64,000 bases of DNA from Symbiodinium natans (Eukaryota; Sar; Dinophyceae; Suessiales; Symbiodiniaceae). The notes below the pieces were generated by a model. It ran no database searches, was not told where the DNA came from, and saw only the letters and a program-made list of their open reading frames with translations. Of the stretch, positions 60,660 through 64,000 are shown in pieces; positions within the stretch are counted from its first letter, which is position 1; each line of letters starts with the position of its first letter. The stretch is taken from the NCBI GenBank assembly GCA_905221605.1, contig CAJNDS010002247.1, positions 124,001 to 188,000 of the forward strand, given 5' to 3'. The position numbers were made by a program, and so were the translations under genes.

Positions 60660-63065
60660 CCCCACGGACTCAGTACTCGAAGTCGTCAATGAAGTCCCGG
60701 TTCACAAGGAAGCACAGAGCTTGTGGGGGAATCGCAAATTGCGACATTGCCAGATTCTCAAAACCACCATCATGTAGCCACTGGTGCGACAGCGGTTATT
60801 CAAACCGAGGTCATCAGAAGAGGTTCGGATCACGTACTCGTTGTCAAGGACAGACAACCGACACTCAATGGCGAAAGGATGTTGCAAGTCAGACTCCCTA
60901 GGGGGGATGAAAGATGTGCATATGCCCCATGGTGGTCAGCCAGTGGGGACTTAACAGCAAGAACAATCAAGGCAAGACCGGCCCAGGGCACTCCATGGTG
61001 GTCAGCCAGTGGAGTAGCTCCGAGCTCTGGGTGCTCCATTCACCTTGGCGTACAAGTGCCCACCCAGAGAGGTGTCCGCGCCCGGCACAGGGGGCATATG
61101 CCCCATGGAGGTCAGCCAGTGGGGACTTGACAGCAAGAACAATCAAAGCAGGACCGGCCCAGGGCACTCCATGGTGGTCAGCCAGTGGAGTAGCTCCGAG
61201 CACAGGGTTCTCCAGTCGACCTGGCGTACAAGTGCCCACCCAGAGGGGGGGCGAGAGTAGCTGCAGCTACCGATTCCACGGGGAGAGTCCACAGCGAGTT
61301 ACCAAACCCTTAACGCCACAGGGTTTATAATGACAACGAGGAACCTCCCAGTCCAGGCATCTCACACAAGGCCACGCAACCTTGGCGCTGGCCTGCGCAT
61401 CGGCACGCATCAGGTCCCTCCAAACCCAAACCCGCGAGGTACGTCGGTAAGGAGATGGGAGGGCTCACATCACATTGGTGCCGAAGTGCAAGGATCTCCA
61501 TGGTATTGCTACTTTGATCCAATCAGAGCCTTCAGGTAACATCCACGCGGGCGGGGAGCCCACTTGCCCTGCCGCAGGCCAAGCTCAGACGAGGGTGACC
61601 CTCTAGAGTCTCAAGAGGGCCAGGTTGTTCTACAAGTGGGGAATGGCTCCCTGCCAAGTCAGCGGGTGCATAATCTCCACGTAGAAGTGTCCACAGCCAG
61701 CGCGCCGAACTGCTAGGTCACCCTGTGCACTCAGTACTCGAAATCGTCGAAGAGGCCGGGAGCACACATGTAGCACCGAGTGCGCAGGTGCGTCGCAAAA
61801 GGCGACGTTGCCAGATTCACAAAACCACCATCATGCAGCCACCGATGCGACTACATTCAGCACCAGCCAAGGCCGTTCACGAGAAGGTTCACAAGTCCGC
61901 CATCACAGGTGGGGCATAGTCGTGCCTTGGCACGGGACGTTGCAGGTGTCAACCTTCTTGATCCGAAGTATAAAGTTGCCCCATGGTGGTCAGCCAGTGG
62001 GGACTTAACGGCAAGAACAAAGGGTAGGACCAGCCCAGAGCACTCCATGGTGGTCAGCCAGTGGAGCCTCTCCGAGCACAAGGCGCAACGTTCTTTTGAC
62101 TCACAAGAGTCTCGTCCGACGGCCAAAGCAGGCTTGACTGCTTCGTTCCAATCAGAGCCATCAGGTAAACCCAAGCAGGCGGGGACCCCACCTGCCCCGC
62201 AGGAAGCGGGAGAGTCCTCCAGTCGAAACTTCGCACTCAAGGCCAAGCAACTATCTCCTTGGCCGGTGAGGGTTGAGGGTTCAATAACCAGAAACCGACA
62301 GACGTCGGTGAGGAGATGTGAGGGCTCACATCACGCTTGGCCACCTACCGATGGGGAGGTAGTCATGTATGGCTGCTTTGACGCAAGCAGAGATATACAC
62401 CCAAGCAGGCAGGGAACCCCGCAGCAACCCAAGCACAGGCGAGAATGGCTCTCGTGAAGGCCAGGTTGTCCACAGGTGCTCGATGGCACATTGCCAGGGA
62501 AGTGGAAACCTGATCTCCGCGTAGAAGTGTCCACAGCCCAGAAGCAGCATCCCCTAGCTGGTCTCTCCCAATTGGCATGACGCCGTTGTACGACACGGGG
62601 GTGTCACCGTCCAGACGAGAGATGGTCAACACTCAAGTCCGAGGGGTTCACACACGGTCGTAGCACATAGAAGCGGGCAACCTGCCCACCTAGAGGGGGC
62701 AGAGGAAAGGAAGATTGGCCGTTTTACCGATGACAAAGCTGGAACATCCAGGCAGGACCGGTCCAGGGTAGTCCGTGGCAGATGGCCAGTGGAGCAACCA
62801 CGAAAGAAAGGCCCCCCGTTCCCACAGGCACACCGCGGGGCCGACCCAGAAGGGTGTTCACAGCTGCAAGCTGTAAGCACACAAAAGACAAGCACGATCC
62901 AATCCGTGGCATAGACCACGAGAGGGTTGCCAAACCAAGAGTATCCCGAGGTAGTCTTGCGGCATGTATCGGTGAGGAGATGTGAGGGCTCACATCACGC
63001 TAGGCAGCATGCCATGAAAGGACTCAATGGTGCGTTCGCATGGCGTCAGTAGGAGCCCTCAGATG
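60660..63065 (-). pseudogene. Decayed alpha/beta-hydrolase copies, second set
   Basis: Same relics as 42700-45080. Copy 2 keeps ISLPTYLAGLGLEG (~61450) and GSPPAWVYLMALIG (~62180), parts that copy 1 has lost, while copy 1 keeps SVGLGMEGLIL (~44300), which copy 2 has lost. So both sets descend from one already decaying ancestor and have since lost different pieces. Confidence 0.65.
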
Positions 63066-63077
63066 ACAGTTTGCTGT

Positions 63078-63842
63078 CTATTGCCAGGAGCCATCCCAGT
63101 CCGGACGCCGGGAGCGATGGCCAGCTGAGGTGGTATGGGAACGCCTCCCTCGGCTGGGCATGACCTGCATTGGAGGCAGCTCTTGCTCATCAACCCCCCA
63201 CTCAGGGATGCCGTCCGGAATGGGGATACGCATGTATCTTGTCATTGAGGTTTGGGCCGCGTGCCACATCACCCGGACAGCTTCCTGGATTTGCCTGTAC
63301 TGCACAACACCTTCGTCCTTATACTGAAAGGGGAAGGAGGTAACTGCAGCACGCAGGGCCGAAGGATCAGGGTCCTTGGGGGTGCCATGACAGTACATCC
63401 TAAACCAGAAGCTGTTGAGGCGCTGCTTGGTTGGATGTTTGGCTCGCATGAGCCCCTTAATGGCAGCCCAATGAGCAGTGGCTGCGTCATACCACGCATT
63501 TTGGGGACGTTGGGGCCCATGCTTGGTGGGTGTGGTGCTGATCCCTTTCCAATGCGCATCAAAGATGACTGGCAGCCGGAAAGGGGCGGAGACATCCACT
63601 TCTCGCAAAGCTGCAAGGTCAGTGGTTCGCAGCTCCGAGAAGCGCCAATCATTCACCTGTGCCTCGGGTTCGTCCTCCGCGTCTGACATGTCATCCATCG
63701 GGCAGGGAGAGCCTTCGTTAGTTTCGGAAGAGATGCTGACGACCTCCGGCGAGGTTGCTGCAGTGTTCGCTTCCACAGGCGCAGCACAGGGCGAGGAGAG
63801 CAAGCACTCTAGGGGCAACACTCGCCGTAGAAAAACAGCCAT
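63078..63842 (-). CDS. 254-aa unknown protein of the 18-kb unit, copy 2
   Basis: ATG at 63842. Near-identical to the 249-aa protein at 45093-45842, with IPIPDGIPEWG where copy 1 has IPEWG, one residue fewer near PSRGRRS, and MWHAAQ for MWLAAQ. The start overlaps the end of the upstream gene (63809-64000) by 34 bases in another frame. The same acidic N-terminal stretch and Trp/Arg-rich core are seen. Function unknown. Confidence 0.55.
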   Translation of the reverse strand: MAVFLRRVLPLECLLSSPCAAPVEANTAATSPEVVSISSETNEGSPCPMDDMSDAEDEPEAQVNDWRFSELRTTDLAALREVDVSAPFRLPVIFDAHWKGISTTPTKHGPQRPQNAWYDAATAHWAAIKGLMRAKHPTKQRLNSFWFRMYCHGTPKDPDPSALRAAVTSFPFQYKDEGVVQYRQIQEAVRVMWHAAQTSMTRYMRIPIPDGIPEWGVDEQELPPMQVMPSRGRRSHTTSAGHRSRRPDWDGSWQ

Positions 63843-64000
63843 TCTGTGAGAAGTGTCAGGCCATTCCAAGTTAAAAACTGACCAAAAATGTTCAATGTTT
63901 TGGTTGGCCACCGAGGCCGCAAGAGCAAGCCGGATGGCGTCAAGGAAATGGGCAGGGGGGAGGTCCGGCCTAAATTCTTGATAGTGCCTTTGCCCAAGTG
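63809..64000 (-). CDS. C-terminal end of the 351-aa-type gene, copy 2 (partial)
   Basis: Runs in from the window edge. GKGTIKNLGRTSPLPISLTP is identical to the end of the plus-strand ORF at 46049-47104. It then continues TKTLNIFGQFLTWNGLTLL and ends FFYGECCP. This is the uninverted arrangement and shows the native C-terminus. Confidence 0.6.
   Translation of the reverse strand, partial: HLGKGTIKNLGRTSPLPISLTPSGLLLRPRWPTKTLNIFGQFLTWNGLTLLTEWLFFYGECCP

Larger units (their letters stand above)
60480..64000 (-). mobile_element. Multi-gene unit copy 2, 3' part, runs off the window
   Basis: From T11 at 60480-60490 to 63906 it is nearly identical to 42525-45906. Differences are short indels: TAGATAC at ~60655, 21 bases missing at ~61244, ~6 bases extra at ~61437, 58 bases extra at ~62117-62174, ~20 bases missing at ~62292, and 12 extra/3 fewer at 63,150-63,225. 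Most are not multiples of three in the decayed part, but they are multiples of three inside the 254-aa ORF. Confidence 0.7.

Noticed and set aside
42525-64000. Calling the 18-kb unit an integrated RNA virus
   Set aside because: It has an SF1 helicase, overlapping ORFs and a poly(A) end, but no polymerase or capsid gene is recognised, so the origin is left open.

Overview
The window looks like nuclear DNA of a dinoflagellate (Symbiodiniaceae-like). The evidence is plant/alveolate-type TTTAGGG repeats, high GC, long intronless genes in unidirectional tandem arrays, abundant decayed retroelements with a methyltransferase-like + reverse transcriptase + RNase H layout, and very large non-coding stretches rich in microsatellites. 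This is inference from architecture; no rRNA or barcode gene is present. There is no bacterial gene organisation, CRISPR array or recognisable tRNA/rRNA.

Layout. 1-3.6 kb: subtelomere-like sequence with six blocks of interstitial telomere repeat in both orientations, CT microsatellites, a degenerate ~60-bp satellite carrying the word CCCCGATCCTGTTCGACATCT, and two small foldback (MITE-like) elements. 3.6-5 kb: nothing recognised. 5.0-14.55 kb: three nearly identical intronless genes on the minus strand (907 aa each, repeat period ~3.27 kb) for a secreted/membrane-anchored protein with two PstS-like phosphate-binding domains. 15.65-16.5 kb: a membrane-anchored FkbM-type methyltransferase (minus). 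17.1-22.9 kb: a pyrimidine tract, then a large inverted repeat (arms ~0.8 kb) enclosing ~1 kb of alternating purine-pyrimidine (GT/GTGC) sequence and little else.

22.9-42.5 kb is transposon territory: an RT/RNase H remnant (minus, ~24 kb), minisatellites, and a DIRS-like retroelement (CCCH gag-like piece, methyltransferase-like domain, RT with YVDD, RNase H; plus strand) that appears to be split by an ~11.2-kb insertion. The insertion starts with tandem 647-bp repeats, ends with the last ~127 bp of the same unit, and carries three plus-strand ORFs. These include a 291-aa Trp-repeat/zinc-cluster protein, and a shared ~310-bp spacer follows two of the ORFs.

42.5-60.5 kb is the most unusual part: a set of minus-strand ORFs ending in a poly(A) tract (read as poly(T) on +). 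In minus-strand order they are 466, 206, 230, 289 (alpha/beta-hydrolase-like), 214, 2147 (glycosyltransferase-like DxD region + hydrolase GFSAG region + SF1/UPF1-like helicase), a Pro-rich/387-aa-type ORF broken by an inversion, and 249 aa, followed by decayed hydrolase copies. From 60,480 the same 3' end starts again, with the same poly(A) boundary, and runs off the window. The second copy shows that a ~1.1-kb segment of the first copy is inverted. Several of these ORFs overlap by tens of bases. No reverse transcriptase, RdRp or transposase was seen in this unit, so how it moved is open.

Use of the genes: the PstS-like array would bind phosphate or a similar anion at the cell surface or in a vesicle. 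The other genes cannot be placed in a pathway. The helicase unit is best treated as a candidate new mobile or virus-derived multi-gene element, or as an ordinary unidirectional dinoflagellate gene cluster that was duplicated.
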